NCBI RefSeq assembly: GCF_014635705.1
Contig: NZ_BMDI01000001.1
Coordinates: forward strand, 1,318,008-1,382,007
Length of the DNA: 64,000 nucleotides
Direction of reading: 5' to 3'
Source: Oxalicibacterium faecigallinarum
Lineage (GTDB): Bacteria > Pseudomonadota > Gammaproteobacteria > Burkholderiales > Burkholderiaceae_D
Position 1 is the first letter of the stretch; each line of letters starts with the position of its first letter. Both the position numbers and the translations under genes were made by a program. Under the pieces are notes generated by a model. That model saw only the letters and a program-made list of their open reading frames with translations. It made no database searches and was not told the DNA's origin. Positions 1 to 9,324 of this stretch are shown piece by piece.

Positions 1-1119
1 TTCGACCGTCTGGCCTGGTGCCATCACGGTGATCCAGTTACACAGATTTTCAAGCTGACGCACGTTGCCCGGCAACTCCAGACTGCTGAGAAACTGCATG
101 GCACCATCGGACATACGCTTGACTTCAACACCCAACTGCTTGGCACTTTGCGCGAGGAAGTGACGCGTCAGGATCGGAATATCCTCCTTGCGCTCACGCA
201 GGCTAGGCAGGCGCAAACGAATCACGTTGAGGCGGTGATACAAATCCTCACGGAACAAACCTTCGCGTACACGGTGTTCCAGATTTTGATGGGTTGCCGC
301 AATCACGCGCACATTCGCCTTGAGCGGCTGGTGACCGCCAACACGGTAGAAATGTCCGTCTGACAGCACGCGCAACAAGCGTGTTTGCAAATCAAATGGC
401 ATGTCCCCGATTTCGTCGAGGAACAGAGTGCCACCTTCTGCCTGTTCAAAACGGCCGCGACGCGTGGCCTGTGCGCCGGTAAAGGCACCACGCTCATGAC
501 CAAAGAGTTCAGACTCCAGCAAGTCTTTTGGAATCGCAGCCGTGTTCAATGCAATGAAAGGCTGCGAGGCACGCGGGCTGTGTTTATGCAGCGCCCGTGC
601 CACCAGTTCCTTTCCCGAGCCGGATTCCCCTGTAATCAGAACAGTGACGTTCGATTGAGAGAGGCGACCGATCGCGCGAAAGACATCCTGCATCGCCGGT
701 GCCTGACCGAGAATTTCCGGCGTATCGGCAGAGACATGTTCGACGCTGGTTTCGCGCAGACTTTCTTCCAGCGCGCGACGGATCAGTTCCACTGCCTTGT
801 CGATATCGAAAGGCTTGGCCAGATATTCAAAGGCACCGCCCTGAAACGCAGCCACTGCTGAATCGAGATCGGAAAAGGCGGTGATGATGATGACCGGCAG
901 ACCTGGATGCTTGGCCTTGACTGCCTGCAGCAGTTCAAGACCGGACTCGCCCGGCATGCGGATATCGGAGACCAGTACTTGCGGTGCGCCATCCTTCAAG
1001 GCCTCCATGGCATCGCGCGCATTGGAAAAACTCTTGGTGGCGAGATTTTCACGTGCCAGTGCTTTTTCAAGCACCCAGCGAATCGATTCGTCGTCGTCAA
1101 CAATCCAGATTGGTTTCAT
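1..1119 (-). CDS. ntrC: Nitrogen regulation response regulator NtrC (NR(I)), 3' end cut by window
   Basis: Sigma-54-dependent activator that NtrB phosphorylates under nitrogen limitation. The frame opens at ATG 1119 and is still open at base 1, giving 373 residues of a family usually about 470-500 long, so the Fis-type HTH domain lies outside the window. Visible are an N-terminal receiver (starting [15 protein letters not shown], phosphoacceptor Asp in VSDIRMP), an AAA+ domain with Walker A GESGSGKE, the sigma-54 contact loop GAFTGA, Walker [13 protein letters not shown], and the late motif [11 protein letters not shown]. It lies 70 bp downstream of ntrB on the same strand, so the two are probably co-transcribed. 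Identification is firm; only the C-terminus is unseen. Confidence 0.95.
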   Translation of the reverse strand, partial: MKPIWIVDDDESIRWVLEKALARENLATKSFSNARDAMEALKDGAPQVLVSDIRMPGESGLELLQAVKAKHPGLPVIIITAFSDLDSAVAAFQGGAFEYLAKPFDIDKAVELIRRALEESLRETSVEHVSADTPEILGQAPAMQDVFRAIGRLSQSNVTVLITGESGSGKELVARALHKHSPRASQPFIALNTAAIPKDLLESELFGHERGAFTGAQATRRGRFEQAEGGTLFLDEIGDMPFDLQTRLLRVLSDGHFYRVGGHQPLKANVRVIAATHQNLEHRVREGLFREDLYHRLNVIRLRLPSLRERKEDIPILTRHFLAQSAKQLGVEVKRMSDGAMQFLSSLELPGNVRQLENLCNWITVMAPGQTVE

Positions 1120-1189
1120 AATTCTTTTAATGTTCCGCGTGATGCGGCAATGTCGGCGACACTGCCAGTTTGTTGTTATTCCATCTCGA

Positions 1190-2263
1190 TCAAGGCAAAG
1201 GTATGAGGATTCTGAAATCCGTATACCCCGGGCGACTTTCACATTCGATCACGCCCATGTGTTGCTGAACGAATGTTTGCGCTAAGGTCAAACCCAACCC
1301 GCTGCCACCGTCCCTGCCGGATACCAACGGGTAGAAAATACGATCACGAATGTCCGGTGGAATACCCGGACCGTTATCGATGATATGCAAGTCTAATGCC
1401 AGCCGATAACGCACTTTGGCGAGCGTAACCTGCCGTGCGATGCGCGTCCGCAAGATCAATTCGGCATCGCCACTTTTCATGCGGGTTGCCAGTACTTGTG
1501 CTGCGTTATGTGCAATATTGAGTACAGCCTGGATCAATTGTTCCTTGTCACCGCGAAACTCGGGAATCGACAAGTCATAATCACGACGAATCTTCAATCC
1601 GTTCGGAAACTCAGAAGTAATCAGGCTGCGTACGCGCTCACACACCTCATGGATATTGACGTCCCCCACAATATGCGGACGGCGATGTGGTGCCAGCAGA
1701 CGATCCACCAGCGTCTGCAAACGATCGGCTTCCTTGATGATGACCTGCGTGTATTCCCCAAGCTCCTTCAAATGCCGTTCCGGCAATTCCAGTTCCAGCA
1801 ACTGTGCGGCACCACGAATACCGCCGAGCGGGTTTTTGATCTCATGCGCAAGATTACGGATGAGCTCCTTATTGGCCTGACTTTGATCCAGCAAACGCTC
1901 TTCCCGATCCAGCTTGAGCTGTTGCAGGTTTTCACGCAACTCGATCAGCACTGGCGCGTCGGGATTGTCCAGTGCCGTCACGACAACATGCACCTGCAAT
2001 GGCTCACGCCCCATGCGTTCCAGCGTCAGATCCTGACGTTTGTCGGCAAAGACATGTTCCAGCGCATCCTGAAACAAAACAGCGAGCTCTTCATTACTGA
2101 GAAAAAGTTCGGCCAGTGTCTGGTTCAACAAGGTCTTGCTGGATGATTCCAGAAGATTTTCGGCGGCAGGATTGACATAGATAATGTGGCCGTCCGCATC
2201 AAACAGCAAAACCGCCGATGCCAGCAGATCAAGACCACCAAGAGAAATCGTATTTTTTTTCAC
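1190..2263 (-). CDS. ntrB: Nitrogen regulation sensor histidine kinase NtrB (NR(II))
   Basis: Cytoplasmic kinase/phosphatase partner of NtrC, known in this family to be controlled by PII proteins. The 357 residues contain an N-terminal PAS domain (about 8-110), an HisKA helix with the phosphorylated His at about 140 in RNLAHEIKNPLGGIRGAAQ, and a C-terminal HATPase domain with N box (NIAHNAAQ), DNGPGIP and GSGLGLTLAQ motifs. HEIKNPLGGIRGAAQLL is highly characteristic of NtrB. No transmembrane segment is visible, as expected. It lies between the small DUF4124 gene and ntrC, the usual betaproteobacterial order glnA-(small gene)-ntrB-ntrC. Confidence 0.96.
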   Translation of the reverse strand: MKKNTISLGGLDLLASAVLLFDADGHIIYVNPAAENLLESSSKTLLNQTLAELFLSNEELAVLFQDALEHVFADKRQDLTLERMGREPLQVHVVVTALDNPDAPVLIELRENLQQLKLDREERLLDQSQANKELIRNLAHEIKNPLGGIRGAAQLLELELPERHLKELGEYTQVIIKEADRLQTLVDRLLAPHRRPHIVGDVNIHEVCERVRSLITSEFPNGLKIRRDYDLSIPEFRGDKEQLIQAVLNIAHNAAQVLATRMKSGDAELILRTRIARQVTLAKVRYRLALDLHIIDNGPGIPPDIRDRIFYPLVSGRDGGSGLGLTLAQTFVQQHMGVIECESRPGYTDFRILIPLP

Positions 2264-2350
2264 AAGACTCCATCAGAAAAGGCCAGCAAAAAAGAATGGC
2301 CGCAACATGCGGCCAGAATGAAGCAAACATCGTACCGATGCAAACGCATC

Positions 2351-2842
2351 TTATTTAAGATTGCCGAGTTCGCGTTTCAAGGCATCGATGTTACGTTGCG
2401 TCCGGGCGATGTCATCCTTCATCGACGCAGTACGCTCCTGATATTTTGCGTAATTGCGCTCGTCTCCGTGCCGCTCCGGCTCGCCGTTGTTGTAGTCGCG
2501 CTGGAGGCTCGCCAGTTTGGTTTCTTCGACTTTCATTTCATCCAGAAGAATCTGCCGACGGTCACTATCGCGCGCCTTTTGCTCGGCCGACTCCACGCGT
2601 GGAAATGATGCAGGAGAAGCGACCGCAGGACGTGGCGTCGATGGCGTCGCAGCTGGACGTGTCACCGGCGCAGAATGAGTCGTCGTCACGCCCGACAACT
2701 CGACTTTCTTGCAGCGTGCCGTCGAACCCGTGTTCTTGTATTCGCGCCGTCCCTCACTGTCGATGCAAAGATAAACATCGCTTTGTGCAAGGGCCGGCAA
2801 CCCGATGCTGCAGAGGAGCAAAATCAAAAGCTGCTGTTTCAT
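2351..2842 (-). CDS. DUF4124 domain protein with signal peptide and coiled-coil tail
   Basis: 163-residue secreted or periplasmic protein of unknown function. A signal peptide (residues 1-19, cut after PALA) is followed by a short DUF4124-like module (about 21-50: VYLCIDSEGRREYKNTG, with two Cys that could form a disulfide), a Pro/Ala/Thr-rich linker, and a charged coiled coil (about 90-160). Such genes often sit between glnA and ntrB in Burkholderiales, but I know of no established link to nitrogen control. The glnA terminator lies between it and glnA, so it probably has its own promoter or depends on read-through. Confidence 0.8.
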   Translation of the reverse strand: MKQQLLILLLCSIGLPALAQSDVYLCIDSEGRREYKNTGSTARCKKVELSGVTTTHSAPVTRPAATPSTPRPAVASPASFPRVESAEQKARDSDRRQILLDEMKVEETKLASLQRDYNNGEPERHGDERNYAKYQERTASMKDDIARTQRNIDALKRELGNLK

Positions 2843-2940
2843 ACATGCGCTTCAAACTGTTAAATCAGAACCCTAGTTTATGTCAGGAAACTCGGGGAAA
2901 CCACCATGCTGCCGCAATTTGTGCGGACGTGAGACAAATA

Positions 2941-2974
2941 AAAAGCGGGAAAAGCTTTCGCTTTTCCCGCTTCG
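2941..2974 (-). terminator. Rho-independent terminator of glnA
   Basis: A 12-bp perfect stem (AAGCGGGAAAAG at 2943-2954 against CTTTTCCCGCTT at 2961-2972, 6-nt loop) lies just after the glnA stop. On the minus strand it is followed by a T-rich stretch. Confidence 0.8.
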
Positions 2975-2996
2975 ATAACACGACGACAATAAACGA

Positions 2997-4412
2997 TTAG
3001 ACCGAGTAGTACATATCGTATTCGACTGGATGCGCGGTCATGCGGAAACGCGTGACTTCCTGCATCTTCAGATCGATGTATGCATCGATCATCGCGTCGC
3101 TGAACACGCCACCACGGGTCAGGAACTCGCGGTCTTTGTTCAGGTTGTCCAGTGCTTCTTCCAGCGATGCGCAGACGGTTGGGATCAGTGCATCTTCTTC
3201 CGGTGGCAGATGGTACAGATCTTTCGATGCTGCCTCGCCTGGATGAATCTTGTTCTGAACGCCGTCCAGACCTGCCATCAGCAATGCTGCAAAGCACAGG
3301 TATGGGTTGGCCAGTGGATCCGGGAAACGGGTTTCGATACGACGTGCTTTTGGATTTGGCACGTGTGGAATACGGATCGAAGCCGAACGGTTACGCGACG
3401 AGTAAGCCAGTTTGACTGGTGCTTCGAAGCCTGGAACCAGACGCTTGTACGAGTTGGTACCTGGGTTGGTGATCGCGTTCAGCGCTTTAGCGTGCTTGAT
3501 GATGCCGCCGATGTAGTACAGCGCGAATTCCGACAGACCAGCATAGCCGTCGCCTGCGAACAGGTTTTTGCCATCTTTCCAGACCGATTGGTGAACGTGC
3601 ATGCCCGAACCGTTGTCACCAACGATTGGTTTTGGCATGAAGGTCGCGGTTTTGCCGTAGGTGTGTGCCACGTTCCAGACAACGTACTTCAGGTTCTGGG
3701 TCCAGTCAGCGCGCTCGACCAGGGTCGAGAACTTGGTGCCGATTTCGTTTTGGCCAGCGCCAGCCACTTCGTGGTGGTGCACTTCAACCGGGATGCCGAG
3801 CGATTCAAGGATCAGACACATTTCCGAACGCATGTCCTGGAAGCTGTCGACTGGAGGAACCGGGAAGTAGCCACCTTTGACTGCCGGACGATGGCCGGTG
3901 TTGCCGCCTTCGATTTTTTCACCGGTCGACCACGATGCTTCTTCGGAATCAATCTTGACGAAGCAACCGGACATGTCGATCTTCCAACGGATACCGTCGA
4001 AGATGAAGAATTCTGGTTCAGGACCGAAATAGGCGGTGTCGCCCAGGCCCGACGATTTCAGGTAGGCTTCTGCGCGCTTGGCGATGGAACGTGGATCACG
4101 GTCGTAGCCTTTGCCATCCGATGGTTCGATCACGTCACACTGCATGAACAGCGTGGTTTCTTCCATGAATGGATCGATGTTGGCAGTGTTTGGATCAGGC
4201 ATCAGCAACATGTCGGATGCTTCGATACCTTTCCAGCCTGCAATCGACGAACCGTCGAATGCATGACCGGATTCAAACTTGTCCATATCAAAATGCGAAA
4301 CTGGCACAGTGACGTGCTGTTCTTTGCCACGTGTATCAGCAAAGCGAAAATCAACGAATTTGACTTCGTTGTCTTTCACCATCTTCAAGACCTCTGCGGC
4401 CGTCATTGCCAT
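2997..4412 (-). CDS. glnA: Glutamine synthetase, type I (GSI-beta)
   Basis: Catalyses ATP-dependent amidation of glutamate, the main ammonium assimilation step; the enzyme is a cytoplasmic dodecamer. The 471 residues match the GSI length. Visible motifs are the beta-grasp start ([24 protein letters not shown]), [12 protein letters not shown], the metal/ATP signature around PEPEFFIFD and [14 protein letters not shown], the K-P-x(n)-G-S-G-M-H block ([19 protein letters not shown]), and the adenylylation-loop tyrosine at about residue 400 ([10 protein letters not shown]), so GlnE-type control is likely. The start is supported by an AGGAG Shine-Dalgarno about 8 bp upstream. Transcription is probably controlled by the sigma-54 promoter and NtrC sites described separately. 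Confidence 0.98.
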   Translation of the reverse strand: MAMTAAEVLKMVKDNEVKFVDFRFADTRGKEQHVTVPVSHFDMDKFESGHAFDGSSIAGWKGIEASDMLLMPDPNTANIDPFMEETTLFMQCDVIEPSDGKGYDRDPRSIAKRAEAYLKSSGLGDTAYFGPEPEFFIFDGIRWKIDMSGCFVKIDSEEASWSTGEKIEGGNTGHRPAVKGGYFPVPPVDSFQDMRSEMCLILESLGIPVEVHHHEVAGAGQNEIGTKFSTLVERADWTQNLKYVVWNVAHTYGKTATFMPKPIVGDNGSGMHVHQSVWKDGKNLFAGDGYAGLSEFALYYIGGIIKHAKALNAITNPGTNSYKRLVPGFEAPVKLAYSSRNRSASIRIPHVPNPKARRIETRFPDPLANPYLCFAALLMAGLDGVQNKIHPGEAASKDLYHLPPEEDALIPTVCASLEEALDNLNKDREFLTRGGVFSDAMIDAYIDLKMQEVTRFRMTAHPVEYDMYYSV

Positions 4413-4520
4413 GCGAATCTCCTAAATATGAGCAGGTAATACAAGAATTGGGTTGGGTTGTGATCCGTGCTGGTATTCAACTACGCGAACAGCGTGCGTC
4501 CATAACTCGCGGGGAATAAT

Positions 4521-4536
4521 AGCAGATTCCATGCCA
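4521..4536 (-). promoter_or_regulatory. Sigma-54 (-24/-12) promoter of glnA
   Basis: Read on the minus strand this is TGGCATGGAATCTGCT, against the consensus TGGCACG-N4-TTGCT. The invariant GG and GC doublets have exactly the required spacing, with two substitutions elsewhere. It lies about 110 bp upstream of the glnA start, leaving a roughly 100-nt leader. The match to an NtrC-dependent glnA promoter is expected from family knowledge. Confidence 0.8.
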
Positions 4537-4641
4537 CCATTTGCAGCAAAAACTTGTACACCGGCATGCACGCAAATCGTTGAATCACAAAGCAAAGCTC
4601 CGTTTTGGAGCAAAAGTTATCAAGCCATTCACACCCCGCAA

Positions 4642-4658
4642 CTCACCATAAAAGTGCA
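4642..4658 (-). promoter_or_regulatory. NtrC-binding site 1 upstream of glnA
   Basis: Minus-strand TGCACTTTTATGGTGAG matches the NtrC consensus TGCAC-N5-TGGTGCA at 10 of 12 defined positions. Its centre is about 120 bp upstream of the sigma-54 promoter, a typical enhancer distance. Confidence 0.7.
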
Positions 4659-4670
4659 AATATAAATAAA

Positions 4671-4687
4671 TTCACATTTAAAGTGCA
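4671..4687 (-). promoter_or_regulatory. Second, weaker NtrC-binding site upstream of glnA
   Basis: Minus-strand TGCACTTTAAATGTGAA keeps the TGCAC half-site and a GTG in the other half. Its centre is 29 bp from site 1, close to the roughly three-turn spacing of the paired NtrC enhancer sites at E. coli glnA. Confidence 0.5.
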
Positions 4688-4820
4688 TATTTGTATTGAA
4701 AAGAACAATTTGATCTTTTTTGGTGCGTTTTTATATGTCAATACAGCCTCTTGAACGAACAACCATTTTTTGCGTGCTCATCTATAATTTCTGCCAATCA
4801 TTCCACCATGAGGCATTGCA

Positions 4821-5276
4821 ATGAACACAATTCTTGACACCGGACGTCGTCGCGGCGCTGAGGCGCAACTCCCTTATGCTGGCGCGCTAACGCCGCAAGA
4901 AAGCCATGCTTTGCTGCAGGCTGACGCAAAGGTCAAATTGATCGATGTGCGCACCGATGCCGAACGCGACTGGATCGGCAAGCCGCAGATCGCCCCGAAT
5001 CAACAGTTTGCCGTGCAATGGACCTTGTATCCGGGCGGCAAACCCAATCCGGACTTTCTGGCCCAATTGTCACAAGTGGCCGGCAAGGATGATGTGTTGC
5101 TGTTTTTATGCCGGGGTGCCGTCCGCTCCAAAGGCGCGGCGAAGCTTGCTGCAGAACATGGCTATACCAACAGCTTTGACGTTCTGGAAGGATTTGAAGG
5201 TGCCAAGGATGCGGAAGGTCATCGCAAGAATGTCGATGGCTGGTGCAAGGCCGGGTTGCCCTGGATCGGTGCCTAA
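4821..5276 (+). CDS. Rhodanese-like domain protein (single-domain sulfurtransferase)
   Basis: 151-residue cytoplasmic protein with one rhodanese domain. KLIDVRTDAERDWIG forms the first conserved block and LFLCRGAVRSKGAAKLA carries the catalytic Cys loop (CRGAVRS), followed by the conserved VLEGFEG region. The active-site Cys is present, so persulfide transfer is plausible, but the substrate is unknown. ATG 4821 is preceded by a GAGG-type ribosome site. Its last four bases overlap the end of the convergent TAXI gene. Confidence 0.85.
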   Translation: MNTILDTGRRRGAEAQLPYAGALTPQESHALLQADAKVKLIDVRTDAERDWIGKPQIAPNQQFAVQWTLYPGGKPNPDFLAQLSQVAGKDDVLLFLCRGAVRSKGAAKLAAEHGYTNSFDVLEGFEGAKDAEGHRKNVDGWCKAGLPWIGA

Positions 5277-6634
5277 GCCGCTCCGGACATCCTGTCAGAC
5301 TCCGGCGCGTTTTCACTCAGCCAGAGAATCCGCTTGCGTACCAGATTGATATTGCTACGCAGGCGGTACAACTCATCTGCAAACGACAACGGAATCGTAA
5401 TCTGATTCACCCGCTCTTCCAGCTGCGCCAGACGCTTCAACTGCGCCGGATAGACATCGGCGCGCCGTGCAGGCGGCACCTCTTCGATAGCCTGTTCCAC
5501 ACTACGTAACTGACCATACCAGCGGTAGACACGCGAACGCACCTTCCACACATACAGCGGCGGAATGATGCGCGACAGCGGCAGGAACAAGGCACCAAGC
5601 GCCACGATCACCACCCACATCCGCTCAAGGAAATTGGCCAGCCAGAACGGCATGTAGCGCTGCAGGAATGGCGGCCCCTCCCGATAGAATTTCTCCGCTT
5701 CCGGCACAACCGGAATTTCCGTGTAACTCGCATTCGGGAATTCGCCTTGCTTACGGAACCAGCCTGCGCCGCCATGCACCGCGGTTGCGGTCTGCACAAA
5801 GAGATCGATCAGTGCCGGATGCAGATCTTCGCGCGCAACCAGCGTCGCTGTCGGTGCAATCAGGTGGTAGTTCTTTGATGGCAAATCCTTGCCCAGATCG
5901 ACGATTCCACGCGGCAGCGTGACATGCGACAGATACGGGAAACGACGCGAATACGCTTCGGCCTGGGAGAAGTCAAACAGCTTGATGCCTGGCGTTTGCA
6001 ACAGCATCTGTACCAGCAAACTGTCAGGGGCAGAACTGAACACCAGCGCATCGATACTGCCATCGAGCAGGGCCACCGTTGCCGGCGTGTCTTCCAATTC
6101 ACTCAATCGTACATCCGACGGCTCAATTCCGTTTACCGACAGCAAGGCAGTGAACAGTCTGGGTACGCCCGTCCCTTCCGGACCGACGTTGACCTTGCGA
6201 CCCTTCAATTCCTTCAACTGCGTGAAAATGCGATTTTCCCGGAAGAACAACCAGACTGGTTCGGTGAACAGGCTACCCAGTGAAATCAGGCCGGCGCGCT
6301 CCGCTTCATCATGTTCAGTCGATCCACTTTGCACGAAAGCGATGTCCGTCACCGAGCCCGGATCGTTCAGGCGCCGCAGATTTTCCTGTGAGCCCAACGA
6401 AGGTTGCAAGGTAACCGTAATGCCGTAGCGCGCCAGAGTATCGGCGTACTTTTTACCGAACTGCTCGTACGCACTGTTTTCCTGTCCGGTAGAAAGCGTA
6501 ACGTGCGACGGCGGTGTCGGATCCACCAGCCGATAGGCAACGTAACACGCCAGCACGATCAGCAAGGTCATGGGGCCGACCGTCACGAGCAGATCGCGCA
6601 GGGAAAATTCGGTGAACTTGAAGATTCTTGGCAT
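5273..6634 (-). CDS. TAXI-family TRAP-type solute-binding protein, anchored by two membrane segments
   Basis: 453 residues. A transmembrane segment at about 20-36 (MTLLIVLACYVAYRLV) is followed by a TAXI-type ligand-binding domain (about 45-330: HVTLSTGQENSAYEQFGKKYA, VQSGSTEHD, LKGRKVNVGPEGTG). A second hydrophobic segment follows (about 342-362, MWVVIVALGALFLPL), then a charged helical C-terminal tail of about 90 residues. Ordinary TAXI binding proteins are freely secreted and work with a TRAP permease. Here the domain is held between two membrane helices and no TRAP permease gene is nearby. It may act as a sensor or tethered scavenger, but the function is not known. It ends on top of the rhodanese stop codon. 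Confidence 0.82.
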   Translation of the reverse strand: MPRIFKFTEFSLRDLLVTVGPMTLLIVLACYVAYRLVDPTPPSHVTLSTGQENSAYEQFGKKYADTLARYGITVTLQPSLGSQENLRRLNDPGSVTDIAFVQSGSTEHDEAERAGLISLGSLFTEPVWLFFRENRIFTQLKELKGRKVNVGPEGTGVPRLFTALLSVNGIEPSDVRLSELEDTPATVALLDGSIDALVFSSAPDSLLVQMLLQTPGIKLFDFSQAEAYSRRFPYLSHVTLPRGIVDLGKDLPSKNYHLIAPTATLVAREDLHPALIDLFVQTATAVHGGAGWFRKQGEFPNASYTEIPVVPEAEKFYREGPPFLQRYMPFWLANFLERMWVVIVALGALFLPLSRIIPPLYVWKVRSRVYRWYGQLRSVEQAIEEVPPARRADVYPAQLKRLAQLEERVNQITIPLSFADELYRLRSNINLVRKRILWLSENAPESDRMSGAA

Positions 6635-6654
6635 GACAGCCCCGAAGCGAAGGC

Positions 6655-6689
6655 AAAAAAAGCCGGTAACGACAGTTGCCGTTACCGGT
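6655..6689 (-). terminator. Terminator of prfC
   Basis: The stem CCGGTAAC (6663-6670) pairs with GTTACCGG (6681-6688), followed on the minus strand by a run of T (the A-run at 6655-6661). It separates prfC from the downstream TAXI gene. Confidence 0.75.
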
Positions 6690-6697
6690 TGTGTAAC

Positions 6698-8365
6698 TCA
6701 ATCCAGTTTGGCTGCGTGTTCGCGCGTTTCATGGAAGGTTACATCAGGCCAACGTTCCTGTGTCAGGCGCAAATTGACACCCGAACTCGCCAGATAGGCA
6801 AGATTGCCAGCAGCATCGTGCGCAAGATTGTGCCCGGCAGACGATTTCTCGAACTCGGCGAGCTTCTTTTTATCCGCGCAGGAAATCCAGCGTGCCGTGC
6901 TGATGCTGGTGCCTTCAAAGACAGCATCAACGCCATATTCATTAAGCAATCGACTGGCGACAACTTCAAACTGCAGCACACCCACGCCGCCCAGAATCAG
7001 ATCACTGCTGTTGACCGGTTTGAAAACCTGAATCGCGCCCTCTTCGCCCAGCTGTTGCAGGCCTTTGTGCAATTGCTTGATCTTGAGCGGATTGCGAATA
7101 CGCACCGAACGGAAAAATTCTGGCGCAAAGTAAGGAATGCCCGTGAACTGCAGCAATTCACCTTCCGAAAAACTGTCGCCGATCTGCATGTTGCCGTGAT
7201 TCGGCAAACCGATGATGTCCCCCGCGTAGGCCTCTTCCACCTGCTCACGACTCGACGCCATGAAGGTCACCACGCTCGACACCTTGATCTCACGATTCAA
7301 GCGTAAATGCTTGACCTTCATGCCGCGTTCAAAGCGCCCTGAACATACCCGCAAGAAGGCAATGCGATCGCGATGTGCCGGATCCATATTTGCCTGGATC
7401 TTGAAGATAAAACCGGAGAACGGTTTTTCAGTCGGTTGCACGGCACGTACGGTTGCATCACGTTCACGTGGCGGCTGCGCCCAGTCCAGCAAGGCATTGA
7501 GAATTTCACGCACGCCAAAATTGTTGATAGCGGAACCGAAGAACACCGGTGTGCGGGTACCGGCAAGGAAAGCATCCAGATCAAACGGATGCGACGCACC
7601 GTGTACCAGCTCCACTTCCATCTTCAATTGTTCGATCTCCAGCGGGAACATCTCCGCCAGTTTTGGATTGTCGATCCCCTTGACGATCTCAAAGGTCTGA
7701 TCCGCCTTTTCGCTACCGGGCGCGAACAGCATGATTTCGTCGCGCAACAAGTGATACACGCCACGGAAGTTCTTGCCCATGCCGATTGGCCAAGTCACAG
7801 GCGCGCACTCGATCTTGAGAACGGATTCCACCTCATCCAGCAACTCAAGCGGATCGCGCGTTTCACGATCAAGCTTGTTCATGAAGGTGACGATCGGAGT
7901 GTTGCGCATGCGGCAAACGTTGAGCAGCTTGATCGTCTGCTCTTCCACACCTTTTGCTGCATCGATCACCATCAAAGCGGAATCAACTGCCGTCAGCACA
8001 CGATAGGTGTCTTCGGAAAAATCCTGGTGGCCCGGGGTATCAAGCAGATTGACTACATGCTCACGATATTCGAACTGCATGACCGAGCTGGCGACCGAAA
8101 TGCCGCGCTGCTTCTCGATATCCATCCAGTCAGACGTGGCATGGCGACCACTCTTGCGGCCCTTGACGGTACCGGCAAGCTGGATCGCGCCCGAGAACAA
8201 CAGCAGTTTTTCAGTCAGCGTGGTCTTACCCGCATCGGGGTGAGAAATAATGCCAAACGTACGACGACGCGCCACTTCGCTGGCGATCAGTTCGGAGGAA
8301 ACGCTACGTGACTCGACCGGCTGGTCGAGCTCATCGGAAATCGGAGAATCGGGCGCGGAAGACAT
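6698..8365 (-). CDS. prfC: Peptide chain release factor 3 (RF3)
   Basis: Translational GTPase that recycles RF1/RF2 from the ribosome after peptide release. It has 555 residues against about 529 for the E. coli protein; the difference is an N-terminal extension of about 25 residues before the conserved [18 protein letters not shown] start. G-motifs are present: P-loop SHPDAGKT (about 41-48), DTPGHQDF and [27 protein letters not shown] is the RF3-specific switch I region. No internal methionine offers a shorter start before the G domain. A terminator follows the stop codon. Confidence 0.97.
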   Translation of the reverse strand: MSSAPDSPISDELDQPVESRSVSSELIASEVARRRTFGIISHPDAGKTTLTEKLLLFSGAIQLAGTVKGRKSGRHATSDWMDIEKQRGISVASSVMQFEYREHVVNLLDTPGHQDFSEDTYRVLTAVDSALMVIDAAKGVEEQTIKLLNVCRMRNTPIVTFMNKLDRETRDPLELLDEVESVLKIECAPVTWPIGMGKNFRGVYHLLRDEIMLFAPGSEKADQTFEIVKGIDNPKLAEMFPLEIEQLKMEVELVHGASHPFDLDAFLAGTRTPVFFGSAINNFGVREILNALLDWAQPPRERDATVRAVQPTEKPFSGFIFKIQANMDPAHRDRIAFLRVCSGRFERGMKVKHLRLNREIKVSSVVTFMASSREQVEEAYAGDIIGLPNHGNMQIGDSFSEGELLQFTGIPYFAPEFFRSVRIRNPLKIKQLHKGLQQLGEEGAIQVFKPVNSSDLILGGVGVLQFEVVASRLLNEYGVDAVFEGTSISTARWISCADKKKLAEFEKSSAGHNLAHDAAGNLAYLASSGVNLRLTQERWPDVTFHETREHAAKLD

Positions 8366-8478
8366 GGAATAGCCCTAGGAAAAAGGCCACAAGTCTACCG
8401 TTTCCGGCGGCTGAAGTCTAATCCGCCAATGGCTTTTGCTCAGAGGACATGGGCAAAACAACAAGATGGCAATAGCGC

Positions 8479-8721
8479 TTAACGCTTGACCTTGAGCAAT
8501 CCCGCCGCTTCCAGACGCGCCCAAACGGCATCTTTTTCCTCGTCGGTGTAGATGATCCAGTTCAGCACTTCATCCCAAGTGCGGCCACACCCTTTGCACA
8601 CTTCATCCCCATGGGATGTCGAGCAATAACCGGCACATGGCGAATCCGGACGCAAGGAACTGCGTGCATGACTGCGCACGACTTCGGTCGACGTCTCGGG
8701 AGAAGAATCTTTATTGCTCAT
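8479..8721 (-). CDS. DUF1289 small cysteine protein (predicted metal/Fe-S binding)
   Basis: About 80 residues from ATG 8721; an in-frame ATG at 8784 would give 101 residues, but the extra N-terminus looks unrelated to the family. The DUF1289 signature is clear: SPCAGYCSTSHGDEVCKGCGRTWDEV, with four Cys as CxxxC...CxxC, then the conserved W and a YTDEEKDAVWARLEAAG helix. Family members are small cytoplasmic proteins often called predicted Fe-S proteins; no reaction is established. No strong Shine-Dalgarno supports either start. Confidence 0.75.
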   Translation of the reverse strand: MSNKDSSPETSTEVVRSHARSSLRPDSPCAGYCSTSHGDEVCKGCGRTWDEVLNWIIYTDEEKDAVWARLEAAGLLKVKR

Positions 8722-8800
8722 GAAGAAACAGCACTGCGCAGAGAAAGTGCCATTGTAATCCGCCACGACGCAGTATGTGTCCATGACGGCGGAAGGGAAA

Positions 8801-9226
8801 TCAGTTTTCCTGAATGATGAAATCGGTAATCAGGACATCTTCGACCGAAGGACCAATGGCCGACTTGACGGAATCCCGCGCAACCTGCTGCACGTAAGCC
8901 ACACCATCAGGCTGTTTGGCGCGACGCGGATCCAACTGCGAAAAAGCCGACTGCAGTGCAAATTCAATCTGTTTGCCCTGCTCGTTCATTGCGGAAGCAT
9001 TGCCGCTCCGACTTTGCACTGACACGCTGGTCCGCACGGAAAATTCGGATCCACGCACCACGATCGGACCGAAGCTGGTGTAGGCAATGCCCGCCGCTGC
9101 GCGCTCCTTGTACTGGAAATACATCCACCCCATGAAGCCGGCAATCGCAATGACGACAATGGCGAGCAGGATGTAGGCAGCCGTATTATCGGACTGTGTT
9201 GCCTTCGGCTTGGATTTGGTAACCAT
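8801..9226 (-). CDS. FliL-like single-pass membrane protein
   Basis: 141 residues with one membrane helix near the N-terminus (about 18-38, YILLAIVVIAIAGFMGWMY) and a periplasmic domain. The C-terminal block (VQQVARDSVKSAIGPSVEDVLITDFIIQ) resembles the end of FliL, where a VLFTDFVVQ-type strand is conserved. No flagellar genes are adjacent, so it may be a FliL paralogue rather than the flagellar protein. Assignment is by motif resemblance only. Confidence 0.55.
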   Translation of the reverse strand: MVTKSKPKATQSDNTAAYILLAIVVIAIAGFMGWMYFQYKERAAAGIAYTSFGPIVVRGSEFSVRTSVSVQSRSGNASAMNEQGKQIEFALQSAFSQLDPRRAKQPDGVAYVQQVARDSVKSAIGPSVEDVLITDFIIQEN

Positions 9227-9324
9227 GACAATATCGGGAGCAAACGACGCGCAAAGTGTAACCGATACGCACGCTTTCTCTCCTGCGATATTTACTTAAA
9301 GCAACACCGCGTCGACCTCGAGGA

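Noticed and set aside
385-861. Open frame antisense to ntrC
   Set aside because: The other strand encodes the conserved AAA+ and receiver parts of NtrC; the antisense frame has no ribosome site or similarity.
3030-4439. A 469-codon open frame antisense to glnA
   Set aside because: It lies wholly opposite a highly conserved gene, the predicted protein is Cys/Phe/Trp-rich with no recognisable fold, and such long antisense frames arise from the codon bias of the real gene.
8479-8784. The longer start at 8784 for the DUF1289 protein
   Set aside because: The additional 21 residues (with a Cys-Cys-Phe-Phe stretch) do not resemble the family and no ribosome site supports that ATG.
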